From: Nematostella vectensis
Taxonomy: Eukaryota; Cnidaria; Anthozoa; Actiniaria; Edwardsiidae
Length of the DNA stretch: 64,000 bases
Direction: 5' to 3'
Assembly (NCBI RefSeq): GCF_932526225.1
Contig: NC_064038.1
Span: forward strand, 4,030,001 to 4,094,000
Program-made: the position numbers and the translations under genes
Part shown: positions 11,701 through 21,877 of the stretch, in pieces
Numbering within the stretch: the stretch's first letter is position 1
How the letters are laid out: each line of letters starts with the position of its first letter
Notes under the pieces: model-generated
Database searches by the model: none
The model's input: only the letters and a program-made list of their open reading frames with translations
Told to the model about the DNA's origin: nothing

Positions 11701-14120
11701 GCCCTGTTATTGTACGTTTAAAGTGGTAAATGCTTTAATTTATGATATAAAAAGTTCATAAATAGGAAAGAATAAATAAATCACCTTAAATTTTTCTTTG
11801 GCTCGAGTTCTTGCCCAGTGAGGCAACTGCTCTCCTCTTGACATGTTCTGGAACGCTCTTGATTGGAATAGTATGGAATGAAAGTATGGGGCACTTTTAA
11901 AGTAGCGTAATGTGGGTTCAAGATAGAAATTTTTACCCGCACTGAAAAAGCTTCCATCAAATGTTCCATCAGGTCTGATATGTCCAGTCACTGATGACTT
12001 TGGATCCCCTGAGGTATGACAAAAGAATACTGTCATTAATATAGTCATTATTATCATAATAATCACAACACATCACCACGACAATGACTACCAACATCAA
12101 TAACAGCAACACCTTCATCATCGTCAACATCACGTCATAAGGTTTTTATCACCATGTTTATCAGTATCATCATAATTACCATCACCTTCATGACCCAATG
12201 CCTTCATTATCGTCACCATTATAGTTAACATTATAAAAGCCATAACCATCATGACTTTCAACACCATCATGACCATGACTATCATCACCATCATGACCAT
12301 GACTATCATCACCATCATCATCATGACTATCATCACCATCATCATCATGACTATCATCACCATCATCATCATGACTATCATCACCATCATCATCATGACT
12401 ATCATCACCATCATCACCATGACTATCATCACCATCACCATCATGACTATCATCACCATCATCATCATGACTATCATCACCATCATGACTATCATCACCA
12501 TCATCATCATGACTATCATCACCATCATCATCATGACTATCATCACCATCATCACCATGACTATCATCACCATCATCATCATGACTATCAACACCATCAT
12601 GACTATCATCTCCATCATCACCATGACTATCATCACCATCATCATCATGACTATCAACACCATCATCATGACTATCAACACCATCATGATCATGACTATC
12701 ATCACCATCATCACCATGACTATCATCACCATCATGATCATGACTATCAACACCATCATGACTATCATCACCATCATCATGACTATCATCACCATCATCA
12801 TCATGACTATCATCACCATCATGATCATGACTATCAACACCATCATGACTATCATCACCATCACCATTATGACTATCATTATCATCATCATCATGACTAT
12901 CATCATCATTATGACGATCAACACCATCATGATCATTACAATCAACACCATCATGATCATGACTATCAACATCATCATCATCATGACTATCAACACCATC
13001 ATAATCATGACTATCATCATTATCATCATCATGACTATCAACACTATCCTGACCTTCATCCCCATCATGATAACCATCAGATCATGACTATAAACTCCTA
13101 TATCATCCCTACCTGCCACTGTGCCTGTATAGAGCATCCTTGTGTCATATTGATGCAGATGAATCCCTCCTCTTGACTTGACCTGCACTTTAATGTCTGG
13201 GGCAAATAACTGTGGACACTGTCTTAGAATCAAAGTGAAATACCTGGAACAGTAAACAAAAATATTTGTAAACATTGCACTTGGTGGATGAGGTTAATAG
13301 GTTTCTAGGGCAAAACAAGGGGGCGAATTTAGTGGTAATCCAATCCCTCATTCTAATAAATTTCTGGCATATCCTTATTTGTATTACCCACCCCTTTTAA
13401 TGGGGCACATACACAAGAATGCTTGTTCCCCTTATGGACATTAGTCTGTTAATTAAAGTGAGAAAGACTGCTTACCTATTAAAACCATGTGTCTCTATGA
13501 CAACAGAGGCATCGTTAGGACTAGCGCACGCAGCGAGATGTTGTTCCCAAACCCTCTGGGTGTCATACCAGACAAGCACAAAGTCACTGATTCCGTTTAA
13601 TTTCATGCCTGGAACAAACATTCAAAAACTGAGAGTATAGGGTTATCTTATGTAGCCCAAGCTCTTGATATTCGTCTCTTTCTATAAGGTTAACATTGTA
13701 TGAAAAAAATATAAATTCTCGAAAAGATCAATGTTGTTTAGTCATGTTAATACTACATGTTTTTATTTTACATCTTCTCTGGCCGTATTTAGTGTTTTGA
13801 AAAATCTCCACTTCACCCTAAAAAACGATGGACAGAGAACTGTTAGATACATTTTCTTATTGACATGGCATCTTTTTTTATTGTTCATTGTTATGTTTTT
13901 CATGCATTGTTTACCATATTTCCAATATAGACGAACTAAGAGCTAAGGGCCGCATTGGGCAGAGAGGGCTCATAAAAAAAATTAACAACCCGTTTTGTTT
14001 AGAATAATCAAAATGAATAATTACAAAGTACTTCTTACCTGTGTCATTAGTTTCGGCTGATAATGAATTAAATCTATGTAGAAACACAATAAGCCCAAAC
14101 CAGCAAATCATCAGCACCAT
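5794..14120 (-). CDS. ADAM17: ADAM17 (TACE)-type membrane metalloprotease, complete, 12 exons, 739 aa
   Basis: Exons (transcript order): 14120-14039, 13608-13476, 13243-13113, 12008-11785, 11000-10733, 10189-9876, 8891-8726, 8291-8129, 7832-7737, 7399-7219, 6675-6464, 6043-5794. Lengths sum to 2220 nt and every phase agrees. ADAM17 sheds membrane-bound ligands and receptors at the cell surface (family knowledge). Seen here: a hydrophobic signal peptide; pro-domain; furin-like site RQKR at residues 194-197; zinc motif HELGHSFGSEH at 375-385 (split by an intron) and Met-turn near 403; a Cys-rich disintegrin region; a membrane-proximal domain; a transmembrane helix near 658-676; and a tail of about 60 residues with NPAY. 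There is no EGF module, as expected for ADAM17/ADAM10. No clear cysteine-switch motif was found in the pro-domain. The start is the first ATG before the signal peptide; further ATGs follow four and twelve nucleotides... only in-frame ones just downstream would shorten it by three residues. ADAM10 is the alternative but similarity favours ADAM17. Confidence 0.9.
6166..6463 (-). repeat. 45-bp tandem array of decoy splice donors after ADAM17 exon 11
   Basis: On the minus strand the exon ends CAATTG followed by donor GTGAGTG at 6463. The next about 300 bp consist of six or so 44-45 bp units, each containing ACAATTG followed by GTGAGTG or a one-base variant. The match to the real junction includes about ten exon-side bases (one mismatch), so the unit spans the exon-intron border. 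Confidence 0.9.
7400..7736 (-). other. U12-type (minor spliceosome) AT-AG intron in ADAM17
   Basis: On the minus strand the intron begins ATATCCTTAT (7736-7727), matching the U12 5' splice-site consensus. It contains TTCCTTGAC (7417-7409), a perfect U12 branch-point match, and ends CAG at 7400; the branch A at 7410 is 10 nt from the intron end. No GT donor in the neighbourhood restores the frame. The AT-AG junction joins ...SFC to NGTTAVC, aligning with the disintegrin Cys pattern of ADAM17. The length is 337 bp. Confidence 0.85.
8978..9288. mobile_element. Small MITE in ADAM17 intron 6
   Basis: The termini GCCCGTACCCAGG and CCTGGGTACGGGC are perfect inverted repeats, and homopolymer C/G runs lie just inside both ends. 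There is no coding capacity. Target duplication was not clear. Confidence 0.65.
10285..10494. repeat. Dispersed MITE-like relic (copy 2)
   Basis: It contains CTTATTCAGCGCTTATGA and ends in TCACGTGATTTCTTAG, as in the copies near 26130-26370 and 58133-58403. It lies in ADAM17 intron 5. Confidence 0.5.
11084..11560. repeat. Dispersed repeat with internal 91-bp duplication
   Basis: Bases from about 11084 to 11160 and 11385 to 11550 (acgcgccgctgggggtcg; then AGCTCGCTG and TTCATTTCGGAGTCA) recur at 48180-48410. Inside, a 91-bp block starting CTAGGGGTTCC at 11190 is directly repeated from 11281. It sits in ADAM17 intron 4. Family unknown. Confidence 0.7.
12250..13085. repeat. Long CAT/CAC-type microsatellite-minisatellite in ADAM17 intron 3
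   Basis: About 830 bp are built from ATGACTATCATC and ACCATCATC blocks whose lengths are mostly multiples of three. It starts within a few tens of bases of the exon 3 donor at 13112. Because no stop arises, the exon 3 frame stays open through the array on the minus strand; the resulting Met/Ile/Val-rich translation is not a plausible protein. Confidence 0.9.
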
Positions 14121-14454
14121 CGTTTGACGTTTGAAAATCAGCAAAAAGCCGGTTTCTAGAAATAATTTTTTTTAACATGAGGTCACATAAGTACATCATA
14201 TTATAGGCTCGCCTCATACTGACTACGTTCTTACCTTTTGTGAGCAGTAAGCTCGAATGTCAAATTTTTTTCTTCACTCTTCTGTATTTCTTTTTCTTCT
14301 CACTTTGCTTTCTGTAAGTTCTGGTCAGCGGTAGCAGGCGTGGTCGCCATTCTAAAATGGCGGCTCGTAGCAAGAGATTTGCTGCGCTTGTCAGAATGCG
14401 CAAAATGACGCGAAACTCCCTTAATATCAAAGGGTGATGTACTAAAAGAAGAGA
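14121..14454. promoter_or_regulatory. Divergent ADAM17/POLR2M promoter region
   Basis: The two start codons face away from each other across 334 bp, so this gap must hold both 5' UTRs and a probable bidirectional promoter. No TATA box was convincing. Inferred from gene orientation only. Confidence 0.5.
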
Positions 14455-17400
14455 ATGGCTGAAAAGCGAGAACTACACACGCTTAGCAGGGTTGAACTGC
14501 TTGAAATGCTTCAAAGGCAGGAGAAACTACTAATTAACAAGTACTGTACGCATGTTTCATATTTTTGTTGAGTTCCCTCTGCATGTTATACTTACTTAAG
14601 TATTTATAAGTTTACAAAGTATGCAGTAAGATAACATTCCTCTTTCGCCTAGGCGGTTTGTTCAATCTCTTCCTGATAAAGGTGCAAAAATCAACAACTT
14701 GGTGGATAAGTTAAAAGGCCTGCTAGCATCAAAACAAGAGATGGAAGATTTATCGTGCAAGTTCGATGCCATCCGTGTGGATGGCGATCATGTAAAAGAG
14801 TCTGAAATGGACAGTGATGATGATGATGATGAAAACCTTGGCTGTTCAGAAGATAGCAAGATGACAACAACTGTAGTCAAAAGAGATGAAACAAGTTCTA
14901 TGGCAAGGTGTGAAAGAGGGATAGATTGGAACTACTTTTATGTAGATACTTTTCTCAAGCCTAACGTCCTTTTTATGACTTTAATGCAGTGCTATTATAC
15001 TCTAGCTGTATCCATTAAGGAGATCAGCTCAGCCCACTCATGATTCATTGCATTTTGTGGCAATAGTTTATTATTTTCCCATAGCTGTCAACTCACCCGC
15101 ATTAGTTGGGTTTTACAAGATTTTGGACCTCATCACAAGCCTAATTTTTGTGAGAATGTTCATGCATTCTCTGTATCCACCCGCATTGGCTCTCTTGGGT
15201 TTTTACACATAAATGTATTTTAACCCATTGACTCCTGGCTTTTTTGGAGATGAATTTACAAAAAACAGACTGAAAACAGATACCTCCCCCCCTATTCTGA
15301 GTTTTATACAGCCCGTCAAAGTCAAACACAGCTGCACCTAGTCAGCGGTATCCAAGCTTTCCAACAGTGCTTTGCGGTCCCCACTTTTAATCCCTCGTCG
15401 ATGTGCTGAAGCCAGCACAAGTTGATGGTTGCTTGTATTTTTCATCAAAAATACAGCTATGAGCACATTAGGGGAGTGTCTCAGGACATCATGAAGTCTT
15501 TTGGGGCATAATTGAGTGCTTTGCTTATGGATATTTGCAAGCAAAGGGGGATTCATGATGATTTTTTCTTGTTTGGCTTTGCCCGGATGAGAAAATAATT
15601 TTCTAATGAATCACCACAGCTCTCCTAAATGCTGTCTTTTCTGAAACCAAATTGATTGCAAAATTGTTTACACTGCTATTCTGGGTCTGTATGACCTGGA
15701 ATTGATTCGTTTGGCTTTGGGGTGAAAAGACTTATAAAAAAACCATCTGACTTTGGGGAGAGGAGTGTTGACTGGCCCTCCCCTCGTGAATTTTCCCCTG
15801 TATCTCCCAGAATGCTTTGCAATACGTAAACATATTTTCGTGGTTGTACAATCCTTCAAGGAATGGGCATTGTGTTTTGAGGCCAAGGAAATGTACCTGG
15901 AGGATCAGAATAAAGGTATCTATTTGTGTCTTGAGCTGTGTTTGCTGATCTCTCTCCCTTGTGTGGTATTTTGAGCGTTTTATTGAGAGGGGTGATTCTG
16001 CTTTTCTTTCCTTGTTCGATTTGAGATTTGTCAAAGAACCTGTGCTATTATTTGGCTTAAGAGTAGATGCCAACACCTTGGTTGGATGCATATCTGCAAG
16101 ACCATTTATCCCTTAGACTGATGCCTGAGTATCTTCATCTTGTTGTGTTTATTTTGAATTTATGAATTTTTTGGGTTGTGGGTACTTCCCAAAGCCGGTA
16201 CAGGCCGGTTCAGGGGTCAATGTGTTTACCAACACACCCTAAAAATCATGCTTGCCTCACTGCCTGAGAACAATGCATTTTTCGCAAGCTTAGGTGCATA
16301 CAACAGTGTAGGCAAATTCTGCTTGATATACAAACAAGCCTCCTTTAAGTTATGGCTGATATTCTAACAGATAATTCTTATGTTAAAACCATTAGGGAAA
16401 CCACAGGGAGCCCAAATTCTATAAAAATATTTGCCTTTATAAATTCAAAGCAGCAGTGTCAACCCACTTTTGGTACTTTTCCTGTATATTCACCATCAAA
16501 GTAATCTTATCACAAAACCTTGCCTGAATCTGATGTTTTCTTGGGCATTTTTTTCTAAAAAAGCTATGCATATCATCCCTATCAATGAGTCCAGTCATGT
16601 CCAAGTAAAAAAAATTCTATTTTCTAGGTTAAAGATATTCACTTGCTAGAAATGGCATATATGTGATCCAATCCACTGGTGTATGTCACAGCACAAGTCT
16701 AAAAAGGTCTAGTTATTTTGATTAAAATCTAGGGGTGGTTGATTAACCCATTGACTCCTGGCTTTTTTGGAGATGAATTTACAAAAAACAGACTGAAAAC
16801 AGATACCTCCCCCCCTATTCTGAGTTTTATACAGCCCGTCAAAGTCAAACACAGCTGCACCTAGTCAGCGGTATCCAAGCTTTCCAACAGTGCTTTGCGG
16901 TCCCCACTTTTAATCCCTCGTCGATGTGCTGAAGCCAGCACAAGTTGATGGTTGCTTGTATTTTTCATCAAAAATACAGCTATGAGCATATTAGGGGAGT
17001 GTCTCAGGACATCATGAAGTCTTTTGGGGCATAATTGAGTGCTTTGCTTATGGATATTTGCAAGCAAAGGTGGATTCATGATGATTTTTTCTTGTTTGGC
17101 TTTGCCCGGATGAGAAAATAATTTTCTAATGAATCACCACAGCTCTCCTAAATGCTGTCTTTTCTGAAACCAAATTGATTGCAAAATTGTTTACACTGCT
17201 ATTCTGGGTCTGTATGACCTGGAATTGATTCGTTTGGCTTCGGGGTGAAAAGACTTATAAAAAAACATCTGACTTTGGGGAGAGGAGTGTTGACTGGCCC
17301 TCCCCTCGTGAATTTTCCCCTGTATCTCCCAGAATGCTTTGCAATACGTAAACATATTTTCGTGGTTGTACAATCCTTCAAGGAATGGGCATTGTGTTTT

Positions 17401-20400
17401 GAGGCCAAGGAAATGTACCTGGAGGATCAGAATAAAGGTATCTATTTGTGTCTTGAGCTGTGTTTGCTGATCTCTCTCCCTTGTGTGGTATTTTGAGCGT
17501 TTTATTGAGAGGGGTGATTCTGCTTTTCTTTCCTTGTTCGATTTGAGATTTGTCAAAGAACCTGTGCTATTATTTGGCTTAAGAGTAGATGCCAACACCT
17601 TGGTTGGATGCATATCTGCAAGACCATTTATCCCTTAGACTGATGCCTGAGTATCTTCATCTTGTTGTGTTTATTTTGAATTTATGAATTTTTTGGGTTG
17701 TGGGTACTTCCCAAAGCCGGTACAGGCCGGTTCAGGGGTCAATGTGTTAACCTGATTTCACAAGATTTCTGTCCAAGTTAAGTTGACAGCTATGCTCAAT
17801 GAAAAAGTCACATAATGCATAATATATTTTAACCCAAGGAATAGCAAAACAGTGTTGTCAACAGCAATTTCAAAAGACAAATTCTTAGTTATTATAAACC
17901 CAGATCAGATATTGTGTATGTTTTCTAGGCTTTATTGCACCTACTTCATGATATTTCGATGCACAAATGTTCTGTTAGTGTATCAATTATTTCTGATCCA
18001 CAACCAACTTAGCATACCATAAGGAATAGCAAGCCTAAATCCTCAAAGGGCAAATCTTATACCAGGGAAAGCAGACCTAGAAGAGGGCCCTAAGGAATAG
18101 CATTTGGGGCACTTGTTTATACCTTAAGGGATAAGGAAAAGCATATGTGACTTTTTTCTGGGTAGGACGCCCCAAGGATGACATACACTTGATATTTCAC
18201 AGCAGCTGTTCGAAAGTGACTCAGTCTGAGGAGAAACCAGCAAAACCTAAGTCTTCCTGGGATTACGATTCAGCAGTGACTCACTCATGCTTCTACAAAT
18301 GTGAGGTAGGTATATTGGCTTACAAACACTTTGAATCTGAGTGGAGCTTAGATAGGGTAACTCATTGCCACTTCATAGCTTTGATTTTATAAAAATGAAT
18401 GAAACCCTGTTTTTTCTTGTATAACTCTTTGTTTGAAAACACCCTCTTTAGAAGCCAAGCTATATCTAATTTGTAGTGTGCATATCACATATGTATGTAG
18501 GTGTCATACCATGTAGGTGTCAAGGGGGATGCAACAATATGGTGTCGTGTGGTATGATGTCATCGATGACGTCACTTAAAGCAAAAAATGTGATAAAAAG
18601 CAAAAACATTCATATCTCTTGAAAGAAACATTGTTTCACAACCAAACTTGGCAGGTGTCATGTTTGTGTCAAGAGGGGGTGCAAAAATATGGTCATGTGA
18701 TTTGTGACGTCATCGAGGATGTCACTAAAAGCAAAACTATAACGATTTCATTAAAAACAAAAATATCCATATCGCGTGAACAAAACATCATATAACAACC
18801 AATCTTGTTATGTGTCCTGAAGGTATCAAGGGGGGGGGGGGGGGCTGACATCATAAACACACAGAGAGATCAGCAAACACAGCTTAAGACACAAATAGAT
18901 ACCTTTATTCTGATCCTCCAGGTGCATTTCCATGGCCTCAAAACACAATGTTCACTCCTTGAAGGCTTGTAAAACCACAAAGATGCCTTTACGTATAGCA
19001 AAGCATTCTGGGAGATCCAGGGAAAAATTCACGAGGGGAGGGCCAGTCAACACTCCCCTCCCCAAAGTCAGATGGTTTTTTCTAAGTCTTTTCACCCCGA
19101 AGCCAAACAAATCAATTCCAGGTCATACAGACCCAGAATAGCAGTGTAAACAATTTTGGAATCAATTTGGTGTCAGAAAAGACAGCATTTAGGAGAGCTG
19201 TGGTGAACAGAGAAGAAAATCATTATAATCCACCTTTACTTGCAAATATCCATAAGCAAAGCACTCAATTATGCCTCAATAGACTTCATAATGTCCTGAG
19301 ACACTCTCCTAATATGCTCATAGCTGTATTTTTGATCAAAAATACAAGCAACCATCAACTTGTGCTGGCTTCAGCACAACGACGAGGGATTAAAAGTGGG
19401 GACCGCAAAGCACTGTTGGAAAGCTTGGATACCGCTGACTAGGTGCAGCTGTGTTTGACTTTGACGGGCTGTATAAAACTCAGAATAGGGTGGGAGGTAT
19501 CTGTTTTCAGTCTGTTTTTTTGTAAATTCAGCTCAAAAATAGCCAGGAGTCAATGGGTTAAAATAAAAAAATATATATATTTCATTAAAGAAACATTGTG
19601 TGACAACAAAACTCGGTAGGTGTGATATATGTTTCAAGTGTGGTGCAATGAGACACGTGACCAATCACATCAATAAATTAAAACTACCCAATAGCTGAAA
19701 CATCGTATGCCAACTAAACTTGTTGTGTGTCATGTAGATGGGGGGGAGGGGGCATAACAAGTTGGTCGCGTGGTCTGTGAAATCGTTGTTGTCGTCAAAA
19801 ACAGAAATATAATAATATTTAATTATTATTATTATTTGGAGCTTTAGGCAATGTCTAAATCTATATATTATATAGATTGGTTGGTATGATTCATTGATAA
19901 TATTCATTGATTGTTTTTTTTATTCTCTCTAGAGGGCAAAATCATTACCAATTGAGGAGTCTGTTCAACTTCAACAAGAACAAACAAAGCATCACCAGGT
20001 ATTTAAGATAGCAAAGCTAAACATTGTACCTCAATATGTTAAAAAAATCAACAAAGAAGTACTTTACTATAGACCCATCACAGCCTCAATGTTCTTTCTA
20101 CAAAAACAACATCTGTTGAGTCGCTGAACCCACAGTTACTGTAGCAATAGCTATTTGAGGCAGGAAGCTAGTATTCTAAAGTATAATAATCACTACAGTA
20201 CAGTACTGTGTAATACTTTACCGTCCAATGTTTTTTTACTGATAAGTTGGGCCATAAAGTTTCTATTTTCTTATGAACTTTTTGCTCAAATGGAGAACAC
20301 AAGCAAGTCAAATCTGGATATTCATTATTTGTAAGCAATCTTCAATTTCTCCTTTTGAATACAAACAGTCAAGCAAATTAAAAATTGATAGAATTTGAAA

Positions 20401-20856
20401 CTAATATAATATCTAACAAACTTTTTCTTTTTTTTATGCTGCTAGATGTTGCTGCTTATTGTAATTGCTTTGCTGTTGCCTTCTGTTTTTCTTTTTTTTT
20501 CTACATTGTCTAATAAGTTAATTAGATTTGCCTCCCTTTTCTACTAGATTGCTTTAGAATAGACTTAAATAGCTTAGTACATTTTTCTGCCATATACTGC
20601 AAGCCATGCATATTATATGCCCAAAATAGTTTATTGATTTCATGTATTTCTTAAGGAACTCGTGGCAGCACATGCTGCTATCCGACTCCAAGAACAACTC
20701 AAGAATGCTGAAAAAAGCAGCTCGTCTCTTCCTAAATTCTCTAGTCGTGAATCTCAGTACAAGTACCGTGATGTAAATGAAGATAAGGTCTACCTGCAGA
20801 ACTGGGAGCCATTCGGTGACAGTAACAGCGAGTCAGGCTCAGATAGAGAAGATTAA
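14455..20856 (+). CDS. POLR2M: POLR2M / Gdown1 (RNA polymerase II-associated) homologue, 236 aa
   Basis: Exons: 14455-14540, 14653-14907, 18203-18305, 19933-19998, 20656-20856 (TAA); 711 nt, all phases consistent. In mammals Gdown1 binds RNA polymerase II and modulates Mediator dependence and pausing (family knowledge). The N-terminus has the conserved block VELLEMLQRQEKLL followed by LPDKGAKI, matching the human N-terminal motif. The C-terminal part has SLPIEESVQLQQEQ and a basic/helical stretch before an acidic end (SESGSDRED), also as in human. The middle is an acidic Ser/Asp-rich linker (a run of five Asp) and is much shorter than human (368 aa total). The acceptor at 18201-18202 was chosen over AG 18164-18165 because the latter gives an immediate stop. 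Introns 2 and 3 are swollen by MITEs. GCOM1/MYZAP-type fusions were not seen. Confidence 0.85.
15224..16224. mobile_element. piggyBac-like MITE, copy 1 (about 1 kb)
   Basis: The left end is TTAA followed by CCCATTGACTCC; the right end is GGGGTCAATGTG followed by TTTA (a mutated TTAA). It is nearly identical to 16747-17746, with only a handful of differences over 1 kb. The short ORFs inside are shared by the copies and look non-coding. TTAA flanks and CCC-type ends suggest a piggyBac-mobilised non-autonomous element. Confidence 0.75.
16747..17746. mobile_element. piggyBac-like MITE, copy 2 (1000 bp, both TTAA sites intact)
   Basis: Flanked by TTAA at 16743-16746 and 17747-17750. The terminal inverted repeats are imperfect: CCCATTGACTCCTG at the left, and CACATTGACCCCTG read inward from the right. 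Same orientation as copy 1. Confidence 0.8.
18470..18867. repeat. Degenerate tandem repeat in POLR2M intron 3, part 1
   Basis: Roughly 115-140 bp units share AGGTGTCAT, CAAGxGGGGxTGCAA and GTGACGTCATCGA blocks. The series resumes at about 19562-19800 beyond the inverted MITE, which apparently inserted into it. Confidence 0.6.
18868..19557. mobile_element. piggyBac-like MITE, copy 3 (inverted, truncated)
   Basis: Inverted relative to copies 1 and 2, and ends AGTCAATGGG followed by TTAA at 19558. About 300 bp of one end is missing and divergence is higher than between copies 1 and 2. Confidence 0.75.
19562..19800. repeat. Degenerate tandem repeat in POLR2M intron 3, part 2
   Basis: Continues the units of 18470-18867 (AAACATTGTGTGACAAC and GGTGTGAT-type blocks) at lower identity. 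Confidence 0.45.
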
Positions 20857-21877
20857 TAACAAAAATAAAAACTATTATCTAATCCTGATAACGTATAAGT
20901 ATGGTCGTGATGTAACTAAAAGACTTCCTGCCTGAAGGACTTAAAACACAGTCACCCGTACTGAGGTTTGCAAATATCAGACTTTCCAATGTGATGGTAA
21001 CACACCCTCAAAATTATCTCCATTTAAATACTGGGTTTTATAAAAAAACAGATTACAAATATGAGCCAGCTTTTGACAGCAATAAAGATTTAGGATTTAG
21101 ACAAAGAAAGATTCATTCTCCTAGCTTACTGTCTGTCTTTCTAATGCTGCAGTAACAGGCAGCAAAGATGAGCCAGAAATGGAGAGACTTCTGTTGATTG
21201 CTTCCAAGATGATAAAATATGGTGAATGCAGAGCAAATAAATGATTTTTAATCTTTAATATTACAGATTGTGCTTATTTACAATAGAATACAATAATCTT
21301 TATTTATAGCGGGAGAGTGAGAGTTTTCTAACTAACAGCCCTTGCATTTGAAAAACAGCATCTTTCAAGTGCAATGCAAAGAGATGTGTAGGTATTTTGT
21401 TCATGCTTGCCTTACTTGAGCTCAAAGTGTATATAAAAAGGCATCAATAAATAGCGCCACATAATGTATTGTATATCATACAAGGCATCAAAAAGAGAAA
21501 TAAGTTCAATACTGTACTACTTACAGTGCAACCAGTAAAACCGTGAAAACCTAAAATATGTGTGGAATGTTTATTGTCTTCTGACGAGACTTCCAGACTT
21601 GAGACATGTTTCTAGTTGACTGTTTGAATATCTCTAGAGTGATTGGTCAGAACAAACATTCCATACATATCTCTGGTGTTCACTGGTTTTTTGGTCGCGC
21701 TATAAATGAAAATCAATATTTGTAGATCATACAACGGAAATTCTGCATTTGCATTGTACTGCCGGTAAAACACCATTATATCTGCAAATTTTGCAATAAT
21801 TTTAATAACTGTACATTTTGCAAATGATTGTGCAGGTTTAGTGATTAATCTATTCTTGACTAGAAACATTTTACTTT
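20857..21877. other. Convergent intergenic region (POLR2M / NKP2-like)
   Basis: This holds the 3' UTRs of the two tail-to-tail genes. An AATAAA lies at 20864-20869, only eight bases past the POLR2M stop, and further AT-rich candidates follow. No additional gene recognised. Confidence 0.5.

Noticed and set aside
12130-13275. 381-aa minus-strand open frame (and its plus-strand counterpart)
   Set aside because: Apart from the first about 44 codons, which are ADAM17 exon 3, it is the translation of a CAT-type microsatellite; both strands are open because of unit periodicity.
15338-17613. Duplicate short ORFs of 60-140 aa
   Set aside because: They lie in the two piggyBac-like MITE copies, recur in the third, and match no transposase.
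18166-18202. Upstream acceptor for POLR2M exon 3 (AG at 18164-18165)
   Set aside because: Joining there to exon 2 gives a stop after a few codons; AG at 18201-18202 restores the frame and phase.
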